Origin: an uncultured Methylophaga sp.
GTDB taxonomy: Bacteria; Pseudomonadota; Gammaproteobacteria; Nitrosococcales; Methylophagaceae
Assembly (NCBI GenBank): GCA_947631375.1
Contig: CANRLD010000026.1
Span: forward strand, 1 to 13,974
DNA: 13,974 bases
Direction: 5' to 3'
The translations under genes and the position numbers were made by a program. Shown here one piece after another: positions 1 to 7,727 of this stretch. A model generated the notes under the pieces. That model did no database searches, was not told where the DNA came from, and saw nothing but the letters and a program-made list of their open reading frames with translations. The number at the start of each line of letters is the position of its first letter. Position 1 is the stretch's first letter.

Positions 1-688
1 TAAGTCCAAAATGCTCTGTAGTACCTCGCCCCTTCTCGCCCAGCACACCGAGCCCATGAGCATCATCAATAAACACTGCGGCGTTATGCTGTGCGGCCAA
101 CTGCATTATTTCCGGCAACGGTGCAATATCACCATCCATACTGAATACCCCATCAGTGGCAATCAGTTTTCGTGGGGCAGCGGCGGCTGTCTGCAAACGT
201 TGCTGCAATAAATCCATATTCGCGTGTGGATAACGTAGCTGCTGCGCGGCACTGAGCCGGCCGCCATCCAGTAGTGAGGCATGATTCAATTTATCTTGCA
301 GCACGACATCGGCTTTACCCAACAGACCATCAAGCACACCGATATTTGCCATATAACCAGTTGAAAACAGCAAGACACGTTGTTGACCGGTAAATTCAGC
401 AAGCGCTTCTTCCAGCTGCTGATGGTAACGGCTGTGACCGGTTAATAAATGCGCAGCTCCACTGCCAACACCCTCACGTTCCAGCGCCGCCACCAGAGCT
501 TTTTTTAATGCCGGATGTGCAGCCAGCCCCAGATAATCGTTACTGCTGAATGACAACATTTTTCGACCATCCACCACAACGTCGACACCTTGCTGACCAT
601 CACGCAGCCGTGAACGACGATACAAACCAGCCGACTTGCGTTCAGCTAAGGCTTGTTGCAGCTGTGAATTCCAGGGAAGCTGTGACAC
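1..688 (-). CDS. bioF: 8-amino-7-oxononanoate synthase (BioF), 3' end outside window
   Basis: BioF is a PLP enzyme that condenses pimeloyl-ACP (or pimeloyl-CoA) with L-alanine to give 8-amino-7-oxononanoate, the first step of biotin ring assembly, in the cytoplasm. The visible 229 codons read as an alpha-oxoamine synthase: an SNDYLGL motif near residues 49-55, a glycine-rich GVGSGAAHLLTGH segment near 75-87, and the PLP-contacting DDAHG near 212-216. The active-site lysine lies beyond the left edge. The start is GTG at 688-686, because an in-frame TGA sits only three codons upstream (700-698) and no ATG fits. The family is usually about 385 residues, so roughly 40 percent is missing. It follows bioB in the same direction after 121 bp. 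The reading frame is clean to the edge. Identity is secure; only the start codon is slightly uncertain. Confidence 0.95.
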   Translation of the reverse strand, partial: MSQLPWNSQLQQALAERKSAGLYRRSRLRDGQQGVDVVVDGRKMLSFSSNDYLGLAAHPALKKALVAALEREGVGSGAAHLLTGHSRYHQQLEEALAEFTGQQRVLLFSTGYMANIGVLDGLLGKADVVLQDKLNHASLLDGGRLSAAQQLRYPHANMDLLQQRLQTAAAAPRKLIATDGVFSMDGDIAPLPEIMQLAAQHNAAVFIDDAHGLGVLGEKGRGTTEHFGL

Positions 689-760
689 GAAACCGTCTCA
701 ATAAATCAGCATTCAAGGCTGCTGACAAACAGCCGTTGAGCATAGCTATCAAACTGGCAG

Positions 761-797
761 GCCTGATGGAGTATGTCTCCATCAGGCTGTATTTTTT
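761..797 (+). terminator. Strong hairpin with plus-strand T-run between bioB and bioF
   Basis: A perfect 11-bp inverted repeat (arms 761-771 and 777-787, loop 772-776) is followed on the plus strand by a six-T run at 792-797. That is the form of an intrinsic terminator for plus-strand transcription, which is antisense to bioF and bioB. On the minus strand the same hairpin lies 22 nt after the bioB stop codon but has A residues before it and no T-run after it. It should therefore not terminate the bio operon efficiently, though it could shield the 3' end of bioB mRNA. The hairpin is seen directly; its role is inferred. Confidence 0.45.
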
Positions 798-809
798 CGA
801 TACCGTCGT

Positions 810-1823
810 TCAAGCCGCTGAACAGCTCTTGGCTTCCTGCTGTTTAGGTGAAGTCTCCAGCGGAGTGATACCTAACCGTTTGAATAAACGCTGATCGTGA
901 TCAGTGTCGGGGTTATCCGTCGTCAGGAGTTTTTCACCATAAAAAATGGAGTTGGCCCCCGCCAGAAACGCCATTGATTGCAACTCGTCGCTCATGTTTT
1001 CACGACCGGCAGACAGTCTGACAAAAGATTGTGGCATCATGATGCGTGCCACGGCGATGGTGCGAACAAATTCAAATGGATCAAGGTTATTGATGCCATC
1101 CAGCGGTGTGCCTTCGACTTGCACCAGTAAATTGATTGGCACGCTTTCCGGATGGCTTGGTAGATTGGCAAGACTAATCAGCAGGCCTGCTCGATCCTTG
1201 CGGCTTTCGCCCATTCCGACAATACCGCCACTACAGACATGAATACCCGCTTCGCGGACATGACTCAAGGTATCGAGGCGCTCCTGATAGGTGCGGGTCG
1301 AAATGATTTCGCCATAAAACTCCGGCGAGGTATCAAGATTATGATTGTAATAATCAAGACCAGCGTCTTTCAGCCGTTTCGCCTGATGCTGTTCCAGCAT
1401 GCCGAGGGTGACACAGGTTTCCAGTCCCATGTCTTTTACGCCTTCAATCATTGCCACGACACGATCAACATCACGATCCTTCAGATTGCGCCAGGCAGCA
1501 CCCATACAGAAACGGCTGGCACCAGTAGATTTGGCCTGTGCAGCAGATTCCAGCACCTTATCCAACGGCATCAACGGTTCAGCCTTAACTGCGGACTTGT
1601 GGTGAGCACTTTGCGGGCAGTAGCCACAATCCTCTGCACAACCGCCGGTCTTGATGCTTAACAAGGTACTGATTTGTACTGCGTTGGCATCAAAATGCTG
1701 CCGGTGAATGGTTTGCGCTTTGTACATCAGATCGGCAAATGGCAAATCAAACAAGGCTTCAATTTCCGCCTGCTGCCAATCGTGGCGAAGCGGTGCGGTC
1801 TTTTCTGCTATATTTTCAGTCAT
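810..1823 (-). CDS. bioB: Biotin synthase (BioB)
   Basis: This radical-SAM enzyme inserts sulfur into dethiobiotin to make biotin, the last step of the pathway. With the ATG at 1823-1821 the protein has 337 residues. The radical-SAM cysteines in the CxxxCxxC motif are C62, C66 and C69. The ligands of the auxiliary [2Fe-2S] cluster, known in E. coli as C97, C128, C188 and R260, correspond to C106, C137, C197 and R269 here, the last in FVRLSAGRE. The family signature YYNHNLDT is also present. A TTG four codons upstream (1835) would lengthen it slightly, but no ribosome site precedes that codon, while a purine-rich GAAGAAG precedes the ATG. It is divergent from comF with only 36 bp between start codons, and bioF follows it. 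It is intact and typical. Confidence 0.97.
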   Translation of the reverse strand: MTENIAEKTAPLRHDWQQAEIEALFDLPFADLMYKAQTIHRQHFDANAVQISTLLSIKTGGCAEDCGYCPQSAHHKSAVKAEPLMPLDKVLESAAQAKSTGASRFCMGAAWRNLKDRDVDRVVAMIEGVKDMGLETCVTLGMLEQHQAKRLKDAGLDYYNHNLDTSPEFYGEIISTRTYQERLDTLSHVREAGIHVCSGGIVGMGESRKDRAGLLISLANLPSHPESVPINLLVQVEGTPLDGINNLDPFEFVRTIAVARIMMPQSFVRLSAGRENMSDELQSMAFLAGANSIFYGEKLLTTDNPDTDHDQRLFKRLGITPLETSPKQQEAKSCSAA

Positions 1824-1859
1824 GGGCTTCTTCAATCAGATTTAATGGAATAACAATTG

Positions 1860-2582
1860 ATGGCCAGGAATATTGTTGCTGTCTTAACGCATCATTTTGT
1901 CGAATTATACAGCAAACTGTTACCGATTCCCTGCTTCCTCTGCGGCGACTTTAGCCAGCATGACGCACTTTGTAAATCCTGTTGCGCTGATTTGCCGTGG
2001 CTAACACAATGCTGTCAACGTTGTGCATTGCCATTGCCGGTCGATGGCATCTGTGGAAGTTGCCTGAACCAGCCCCCACCGCAGCGGCAAACCTTTGCGT
2101 TATTTCGCTATGAATCGCCCGTCAATCACTGTATTGCAGCATTTAAATTTCAGCAGCAACTGGTATTCACCCGACTGTTTGCCTCCTTGCTTGCCAGCCG
2201 GCAACGGCAACGCCAGGAGCCGCTACCGCAATTATTGATTCCAATTCCGCTGCATCCAACCCGGTTAAGACAACGTGGTTACAACCAGTCTGCTCAGCTG
2301 GCAGATGCGCTTTCCAGGCTGTTAACCATCCCGGTAAACAAAACCAGTCTGATCCGCCAACGCAATACTCAACCACAAAGCGGTTTGCGAGGCAGACAAC
2401 GACAGCACAATCTGAAACAGGCATTTGCACTACATAAACCGCTGCCCTACAGCCATGTTGCCTTGATTGATGATGTCTACACCACAGGCCACACCGTGGC
2501 AGAGGCCAGCCGCTGTCTGCAACAAAGCGGCGTCGAACAGGTGGAAGTATGGACAATTGCCCGCGCAATACGCCATTATTAG
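1860..2582 (+). CDS. comF: ComF family phosphoribosyltransferase-like protein
   Basis: ComF proteins are cytoplasmic and are needed for DNA uptake in naturally transformable bacteria, probably acting after entry of single-stranded DNA; their exact biochemistry is unsettled. With the ATG at 1860 the product has 240 residues, normal for the family. The N-terminal part carries cysteine pairs of a zinc ribbon (C25/C28, C38, C41/C42, C51/C52, C55, C65/C68). The C-terminal half is a type I phosphoribosyltransferase fold with the PRPP loop ALIDDVYTTGHT at residues 201-212. A RLRQRGYNQS segment at about 135-144 is also typical of ComF. A TTG one codon upstream is possible but less likely. The gene is divergent from bioB and is followed after 34 bp by a GGDEF gene. 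Its presence hints at competence, but no other competence gene is in the window. Confidence 0.93.
   Translation: MARNIVAVLTHHFVELYSKLLPIPCFLCGDFSQHDALCKSCCADLPWLTQCCQRCALPLPVDGICGSCLNQPPPQRQTFALFRYESPVNHCIAAFKFQQQLVFTRLFASLLASRQRQRQEPLPQLLIPIPLHPTRLRQRGYNQSAQLADALSRLLTIPVNKTSLIRQRNTQPQSGLRGRQRQHNLKQAFALHKPLPYSHVALIDDVYTTGHTVAEASRCLQQSGVEQVEVWTIARAIRHY
1904..1909 (-). promoter_or_regulatory. Possible -10 element for bioB
   Basis: On the minus strand a perfect TATAAT lies about 80 nt upstream of the bioB start. The space between bioB and comF is only 36 bp, so a bioB promoter would have to sit in the first codons of comF, as this does. No good -35 hexamer is seen 16-18 bp upstream of it. No BirA-type operator (TTGTAAACC and its inverted partner about 15 bp apart) could be recognised. 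Weak prediction. Confidence 0.25.
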
Positions 2583-2616
2583 ATTTTTTTACCCCTCTCA
2601 TCGTCAAGGCTGTTGC

Positions 2617-3315
2617 ATGTCTCAATCAGATGTGACAATGCTTCAAAATCAGTTAAATGATCTGATTCAGATTGCTAAAAGTAATGAGCAAAAACAACTC
2701 AATTTCCAGCAATACGAATTAAGCTTACTCAATAGCAGCGGTCTGGAGTCGTTATTGAGGTTAATCCTGAAAGAGCATAAACAGCGTTTTCGACTGACAG
2801 AAGTTACGTTGTTGCTGCTCGATCTGCTGACCGGTGTTAACAGCCGGCGCTTTTTTGAGCAACAGATCAGTGAAGAGTTCAGTCGTGCCGTACGTAACAC
2901 TGCCCCATTGGCATGTCTGTTTGTCGATCTGGATCATTTCAAACGTATTAATGACAGTTATGGTCATCAAACAGGCGATCTGGTGCTTAAACAGATTGCC
3001 CAGCTGCTGAATGACAGTCTGCGTCAGGGAGATGTACTGGCGCGCTATGGTAGTGAAGAGTTTGTTATTCTGCTTGTCGATGTCAATCAACAGGTTGCCG
3101 CCGAAATCGCAGAACGGATGCGCCGGCTGGTAGCAGAAACCCACTTCAACGCGCTGGATGGTCAAGCCATGCACATGACCCTGTCAATCGGTATTGCCAC
3201 CCTGAATCCAGGCTACGCAACAACAATAAAACGGCTATTGCAGTCTGCCGATCAGGCGGTTTACGAAGCCAAGTTATCAGGACGAAATCAAATCAGGATT
3301 AGTACCGATAGTTAA
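2617..3315 (+). CDS. Small GGDEF-domain protein, probable diguanylate cyclase (GSEEF variant)
   Basis: GGDEF domains make the second messenger c-di-GMP from two GTP. The 232-residue product has a short N-terminal helical part (1-60) and then one GGDEF domain (about 68-230). Visible are DLLTGVNSRRFF (69-80), FVDLDHFKRINDSYGH (102-117), the signature GSEEF (145-149) in place of GGDEF/GGEEF, and an RxxD inhibitory site (R136-D139) exactly five residues before it. The conserved SIGIA (190-194) and the terminal GRNQI block are also present. The frame is open upstream into comF to 2467, but the ATG at 2617, with AAGG in front of it, is the sensible start. There are no membrane segments. The N-terminus looks like the beginning of a DUF484/GAF module joined directly to GGDEF, suggesting an internal loss. 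The Ser in the signature makes cyclase activity likely but not certain. Confidence 0.88.
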   Translation: MSQSDVTMLQNQLNDLIQIAKSNEQKQLNFQQYELSLLNSSGLESLLRLILKEHKQRFRLTEVTLLLLDLLTGVNSRRFFEQQISEEFSRAVRNTAPLACLFVDLDHFKRINDSYGHQTGDLVLKQIAQLLNDSLRQGDVLARYGSEEFVILLVDVNQQVAAEIAERMRRLVAETHFNALDGQAMHMTLSIGIATLNPGYATTIKRLLQSADQAVYEAKLSGRNQIRISTDS

Positions 3316-3373
3316 AAATTACCGTTCAGCATGTCGTATTTTTCAGCGTAAAGCCGAGCCTTAGCAACAACGC

Positions 3374-4204
3374 TCAGTCCAGCACAATAATCGCGCTGGG
3401 ATGCTGCACAAACAATCTGTATTGATCGCCTCGTTTTGACATCCAGCCCCTGACCTCCAGTGGTTTGTTTAAGTATTCCTCCATCACCGGAAACAGCTTC
3501 TGCTGTTTTTTGGCGATGCGCACACTCACCTTATTATCCACGGTTAATACCCAATAATCCCGGGTCTGTGAAAGCGATTTGGCGGCGAGCCGCCAGCGAT
3601 GCCAACCACGATACGCTGTTTCATCCAAGCTAGACACTTTGCGCGGTTGATACGCTTTATCGCCCCAGATGCCTGCTTGCTGCTGTATTGCCTGTTGCTG
3701 GGCGGCAATTAATTCATCGGCATAGTGCAGATTGGGTGGCTGCAAGGCCAGCGTAGCCAGGCCTTGTTTCAGCAGTTGTTCATTTAAAAACGTACCGTCA
3801 ACAGACCAGGCATACGCCAGTAAACGGTTATATCGATCACGCTGCTCATTGTCATATTGCAGATAGATCTGCCCTTGCTTTAGTTGCGCTTGCAGCCAGT
3901 TTTTAGCTGCAATACCGCCAGATTCTGCTTCGCGATAACGGGAACTGATTTCTGGTGCGTTGACACTGAGCAGCCGGACACGTTCATTATTCTCCAGAAT
4001 CAACGTATCGCCATCAGACACCCGCTTCACATTGAATAAATAACGATTTGAAGCGGGTGATAACTGAACAGGTTGGGCCGTCGTATCAACCGGCTGATCG
4101 GCAAAAACCGGGCTGCCATCCTCATCAAACCACTGATAAACCTCGGTGGCATTCAGGCTGCTGCAGAGCAACAACAATAACCACATCCTGAAAAATCCAG
4201 TCAT
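3374..4204 (-). CDS. Exported thermonuclease-like protein with DUF4124 N-terminus
   Basis: The 276-residue product starts with a signal peptide (hydrophobic run about 8-17, likely cleavage after LNA at 19). A short DUF4124-like module (VYQWFDEDGSPVFADQP, 22-38) follows, then a staphylococcal-nuclease (SNase) domain at about 55-182. By alignment to Staphylococcus nuclease, D64 and D66 match D19/D21, R77 matches R35, E85 matches the general base E43, and R127 matches R87. The calcium ligand D40 is replaced by N82 in VNAPE. The last 80 residues (about 205-276) look like an extra beta-rich, possibly OB-fold, domain. It is therefore probably a calcium-dependent nuclease of the periplasm or outside. 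The start lies 6 bp after the ubiA stop, so it is probably the last gene of the operon. It converges on the GGDEF gene, with no clear terminator in the 58 bp between them. Substrate and purpose are unknown. Confidence 0.85.
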   Translation of the reverse strand: MTGFFRMWLLLLLCSSLNATEVYQWFDEDGSPVFADQPVDTTAQPVQLSPASNRYLFNVKRVSDGDTLILENNERVRLLSVNAPEISSRYREAESGGIAAKNWLQAQLKQGQIYLQYDNEQRDRYNRLLAYAWSVDGTFLNEQLLKQGLATLALQPPNLHYADELIAAQQQAIQQQAGIWGDKAYQPRKVSSLDETAYRGWHRWRLAAKSLSQTRDYWVLTVDNKVSVRIAKKQQKLFPVMEEYLNKPLEVRGWMSKRGDQYRLFVQHPSAIIVLD

Positions 4205-4210
4205 GGAAAA

Positions 4211-5080
4211 TTAACTCAAGCCGTAATGCATCACCACGCCGAGGAACACAATGGCGCCAACCCAGTTATTATTCAGGAAAGCCTGTAGGCAGGCCTGACG
4301 TTCACGGGCCTTGCAAAGCCATAACTGATAGACAAACAACAGTGCAGCTGCCACTAAACCGAGATAAAACACCAGAGAAAACTGTAGCTGCAGGCCAACC
4401 CATACCATGATGATCAGGTACATCAACTGCAACAAACCTTGAATAAGCAAATCATATTTGCCAAATAAAATAGCAGTGGACTTTACGCCTGCCTGCAGAT
4501 CATCTTGCCGATCAGCCATGGCATAGAAGGTATCGTACATGGTGGTCCAGACTACATTTGCTAATAATAACCACCAGACAATGCCAGGCAGTGTATTCGA
4601 CTGTGCAGCAAAAGCCATCGGGATCGCCCAGCCAAACGCCATGCCTAATACCAGCTGCGGCAGATAGGTAAACCGCTTCATAAACGGATACAACGTCGCC
4701 AGCATGACTGCAACCAGCGACAAGGCAATAGTAAAGAGATTCAGCTGTAATACCAGAATTAACGCGGCCAAGACCAACACTGCAAAGGTCAGCAGTGCTT
4801 GTCTGGCAGTCAACGCACCTGTTGCCAGCGGACGATTTTCAGTACGCCATATCTGTCCATCAATATGACGATCAGCATAATCATTGATTGCACAGCCTGC
4901 TGCCCGCATCAGCACAACACCGGCAATAAAGATCAGTAAGATTTTGCTGTCCGGTATGCCTTTAGCAGCAATCCATAACGCCATTAAGGTGGGCCACAAC
5001 AACAGCAGAATACCAATAGGCCGATGCATCCTCGTCAACTGCCAGTAAGGCTGCAGCTGGTGCCATATGTTTGTCATCAT
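4211..5080 (-). CDS. ubiA: 4-hydroxybenzoate octaprenyltransferase (UbiA)
   Basis: UbiA is an inner-membrane prenyltransferase that attaches the polyprenyl tail to 4-hydroxybenzoate, the second step of ubiquinone synthesis. The 289-residue protein is polytopic. It has both aspartate-rich motifs of the family: NDYADRHID at about 66-74, and DTFYAMADRQDD at about 183-194. It also has RPIGILLLLWPT near the N-terminus, YPFMKR and GIVW-type loops, and a late NNNWVGAIVFLG segment closely like E. coli UbiA, which has 290 residues. The ATG at 5080-5078 overlaps the ubiC stop (TGATG) and has a purine-rich GGGA six bases upstream. A GTG just before it and an ATG just after it are alternatives. UbiC, encoded immediately upstream, makes its aromatic substrate, so translational coupling makes sense. 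Confidence 0.96.
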   Translation of the reverse strand: MMTNIWHQLQPYWQLTRMHRPIGILLLLWPTLMALWIAAKGIPDSKILLIFIAGVVLMRAAGCAINDYADRHIDGQIWRTENRPLATGALTARQALLTFAVLVLAALILVLQLNLFTIALSLVAVMLATLYPFMKRFTYLPQLVLGMAFGWAIPMAFAAQSNTLPGIVWWLLLANVVWTTMYDTFYAMADRQDDLQAGVKSTAILFGKYDLLIQGLLQLMYLIIMVWVGLQLQFSLVFYLGLVAAALLFVYQLWLCKARERQACLQAFLNNNWVGAIVFLGVVMHYGLS

Positions 5081-5649
5081 CACTCGTCCCAGCTCGGTAA
5101 AAACAGTTCGGTTATCAATAATCGGTTATCCGCCGCATAAAAGCATGAACGACGCGCCCAGAGGGTAACGTTAGCATCAGGCAGCATACCGCGCTGCCTT
5201 ACCAGCTCAAACAAAGCTTGTCCGCTATGCAGCCTGGCGACTTCCAATGGTCCCCGCACCATCACTGAATCGTTAAACAACATTTCACCTAATGAGCGAT
5301 TACCCAGACTATCGATTGGTAATTGCGCCTGTAATTTCTGATAACTGTCGCGAGACACGATAGTTCTCGCATATACCCGTGGTAACGTGCCGTCGCGTAA
5401 GATGACTTCACGGCAATAGGCCAACTCCTCGACGCCCTGCGCTAGTTTTAATGCCTCTTCAGCCAACGGTTTTTGCCAACCGGTCTCCAGCAAATCGACA
5501 TAAAACTGTTGCTGACTGGTTTGCTGCAGTTTTAACGTCAACGAGCCGGTATCGGTTAGCCAGTCAGCCAATGCTGTTGGCAACTGAACAGCATGCGCTG
5601 GTTGCCAGTGCGTCTGGCCGTTACTCATCGGAGAATGGGACTGGGTCAT
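5080..5649 (-). CDS. ubiC: Chorismate pyruvate-lyase (UbiC)
   Basis: UbiC splits chorismate into 4-hydroxybenzoate and pyruvate, the first committed step of ubiquinone synthesis, in the cytoplasm. The 189-residue product matches the family in YCREVILRDG (78-87, R80 matching the substrate-binding arginine R76 of E. coli), ARTIV (94-98), RSLGEMLF (118-125) and WARRSCFY...LLITELFLPSW near the end, where E181 matches the catalytic-site glutamate E155. It is about 24 residues longer than E. coli UbiC, mainly at the N-terminus. The ATG at 5649 overlaps the recG stop codon by 4 bp (ATGA) and has GGA at suitable spacing. A second Met at residue 8 is an alternative start. It overlaps ubiA by one base, so the recG-ubiC-ubiA genes are translationally coupled. 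Confidence 0.95.
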   Translation of the reverse strand: MTQSHSPMSNGQTHWQPAHAVQLPTALADWLTDTGSLTLKLQQTSQQQFYVDLLETGWQKPLAEEALKLAQGVEELAYCREVILRDGTLPRVYARTIVSRDSYQKLQAQLPIDSLGNRSLGEMLFNDSVMVRGPLEVARLHSGQALFELVRQRGMLPDANVTLWARRSCFYAADNRLLITELFLPSWDE

Positions 5650-7727
5650 ACTTGTCCAAAGTTCAGTTTATTGCCAAACCAACGGTTAATTAACGGGGAA
5701 ACCTTTTCCGGATAGTCCTTCATCAAGGTTTCAGCTGCATGGGTAACGGCAGGTAACAGCTCCTGATCAGCCAATAAATTCGCCACCCTGAATTGTGGTA
5801 ATCCTGTTTGTCGCGTGCCCAGCACTTCACCTGGCCCGCGTATTTCCAGATCGCGCTGGGCAATCACAAAACCATCATTACTTTCACGCAAACAAGCCAG
5901 TCGTGCCAGCCCGTTTTCTGATAACGGTGGATGATACATCAGCACGCAATGACTCTGAATGCTGCCTCGCCCCACTCGGCCACGTAACTGATGCAGTTGG
6001 GCCAGCCCCAGACGTTCTGCATTTTCGATGACCATTAAACTGGCGTTAGGCACATCCACACCGACTTCAATCACCGTTGTCGCTACCAGCAGATCAACCG
6101 CACCTTGTTTAAAAGCCTGCATTACCGCTTCTTTGTCTGCTGATTTCATCCGACCATGCACCAAAGCAACACGCAAATCCGGCAAAGCCTGCTGTAATTG
6201 TTGCGCGGTGTCTTCAGCTGCCTGACACTGTAAATATTCAGATTCTTCAATCAGGGTGCAAACCCAATAAACCTGTCGTTTCTGCTGGCAAGCCACATGG
6301 ATGCGCTGAATCACTTCCTGCCGGCGGTTATCGGCAACCACCACTGTGCTGACCGGTTGCCTGCCAGGCGGCAGTTCATTGATGACTGAGACATTTAAAT
6401 CCGCATACGCAGTCATCGCAAGGGTTCGCGGAATTGGCGTTGCTGTCATCACCAGTTGATGCGGTAGCATATCAATAGCCTTCCCTTTATCGCGCAACGC
6501 CATGCGTTGGTGTACGCCAAAACGGTGTTGCTCATCAATGATAATCAGGCCCAATCGGTGAAAACTGACATCATCCTGAAATAGAGCATGTGTCCCAATC
6601 GCAATATTGACTTTTCCTTCAGCGAAGGCTGCAACGACCTGCTTACGCTGACTTGCCGTTTGTTTACCGACACACCAGCCGACCTGGATGCCAAGTGGTT
6701 CCAGCCAGTTACGAAAGGTCCGAAAGTGTTGCTCTGCCAATAATTCGGTAGGTGCCATCATCACCGCCTGATAGCCACTTGATACGGCCATGAGAGCAGC
6801 CAGCGCAGCCACAACTGTTTTGCCAGAACCAACATCCCCTTGCAGCAGACGTTGCATCGGAATGGTTTGCTGCACATCCTGGCGAATTTCCTCAACTACC
6901 CGCTGCTGCGCGCTGGTCAAGGGAAATGGCAACTGCTGCATAAACTGGTGAACCAACGCATCGCTACTAAACGCTGGCGCCCGGTGGTGCTGGCTGCGAA
7001 GGCGAATTTGCCGCATGCTTAATTGTTGTGCCAATAACTCTTCAAATGCCAGACGTTTTTGTGCTGGATGCTCACGCGCCACCAGCTGCCTGACATCACT
7101 ATCGGCCGGCGGCAAATGCACATATTGCAAGGCGCGTGTCAGATTAAACTGCGCCACTCGCGGATCCAGCACCTCGTCCGGTAAATAGTCGGGCATAGCT
7201 TGCTGATTCAACAGTTGCAGTGCTTGCTGCATCAGTTTGCGCCAGGAAAGTTGATGCAGACCTTCCGTCGTTGGGTAGACCGCCGTTAACGCCTGCTCAA
7301 CAAGCTGCGGCTCGTCTGCCTGCAGTAGCTGATATTCGGGATGCACCATTTCCATGGCGGAGGGGCCACTGCGCACTTCACCAAAACAGCGAATCCGCTG
7401 TCCTCGCACCAGCTGTTGCTGCTGGCTTTTGGAAAAGTGAAAAAGTCGTAATACTATCGCGCCAGTGCCATCACTAATATGGCAAAGTAAAGAACGCCGC
7501 CGGCCAAACTTGATCTGACTCAGCTGGATAATCCCTTCAACCAGCGCTTCCTGTTGCGAGCGCAAACTGCCAATCGGCTGTACCCGCGTCCGATCCTGAT
7601 AACGTAATGGCAGATGAAACAATATATCCTGAATCTGACGAATCCCCAGCCGTTCCAGCTTCTCTGCCAGTTTCTCGCCGACCCCTTTTAATGAGGTGAC
7701 AGGATCGGCAATCGCCAGCTCAGCCAC
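5646..7727 (-). CDS. recG: ATP-dependent DNA helicase RecG
   Basis: RecG is a superfamily 2 motor that remodels stalled replication forks, branch-migrates Holliday junctions and unwinds R-loops. The 693-residue product is normal length and complete. The order is: an N-terminal wedge/OB domain (1-260, with SLKGVGEKLAEKL at 12-24 and HLPLRYQDR at 38-46), Walker A GDVGSGKT (297-304), APTELLAEQH (325-334), the DEQH box (398-401), TATPIPRT (428-435), motif V region TTVIEVGVDVP (550-560), and motif VI QLRGRVGRG (580-588). The C-terminal RDLEIRGPGEVLGTRQ (625-640) is the RecG hallmark. The start is GTG at 7727: an in-frame TAA lies four codons upstream and the next Met is far inside. It starts 26 bp after ridA and overlaps ubiC by 4 bp. 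Confidence 0.97.
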   Translation of the reverse strand: MAELAIADPVTSLKGVGEKLAEKLERLGIRQIQDILFHLPLRYQDRTRVQPIGSLRSQQEALVEGIIQLSQIKFGRRRSLLCHISDGTGAIVLRLFHFSKSQQQQLVRGQRIRCFGEVRSGPSAMEMVHPEYQLLQADEPQLVEQALTAVYPTTEGLHQLSWRKLMQQALQLLNQQAMPDYLPDEVLDPRVAQFNLTRALQYVHLPPADSDVRQLVAREHPAQKRLAFEELLAQQLSMRQIRLRSQHHRAPAFSSDALVHQFMQQLPFPLTSAQQRVVEEIRQDVQQTIPMQRLLQGDVGSGKTVVAALAALMAVSSGYQAVMMAPTELLAEQHFRTFRNWLEPLGIQVGWCVGKQTASQRKQVVAAFAEGKVNIAIGTHALFQDDVSFHRLGLIIIDEQHRFGVHQRMALRDKGKAIDMLPHQLVMTATPIPRTLAMTAYADLNVSVINELPPGRQPVSTVVVADNRRQEVIQRIHVACQQKRQVYWVCTLIEESEYLQCQAAEDTAQQLQQALPDLRVALVHGRMKSADKEAVMQAFKQGAVDLLVATTVIEVGVDVPNASLMVIENAERLGLAQLHQLRGRVGRGSIQSHCVLMYHPPLSENGLARLACLRESNDGFVIAQRDLEIRGPGEVLGTRQTGLPQFRVANLLADQELLPAVTHAAETLMKDYPEKVSPLINRWFGNKLNFGQV

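Noticed and set aside
698..730. Separate promoter for bioF (TTGTCA with a TTTATT 17 bp later)
   Set aside because: It would start transcription only a few bases before the GTG, leaving almost no leader; the -10 is poor.
946..1661. Plus-strand open frames over bioB, and similar long frames over recG and spoT
   Set aside because: They lie opposite strongly conserved genes, have no recognisable motifs or ribosome sites, and are shadows of the real coding strand.
1860..1930. BirA operator in front of bioB
   Set aside because: Only loose half-site likeness was found and no proper inverted pair of TTGTAAACC about 15 bp apart.
2560..2592. Terminator after comF (small ATTGC/GCAAT stem, then a T-run)
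   Set aside because: The stem is only 5 bp and the T-run starts more than ten bases after it.
2467..2616. Longer start for the GGDEF protein inside comF
   Set aside because: The extra 50 codons overlap a well-conserved part of comF in another frame and read as non-protein-like sequence; the ATG at 2617 has an AAGG site.
3316..3373. Bidirectional terminator between the convergent GGDEF and nuclease genes
   Set aside because: Only a 5-bp AGCGT/ACGCT pair with a long loop was found, without a properly placed T-run on either side.
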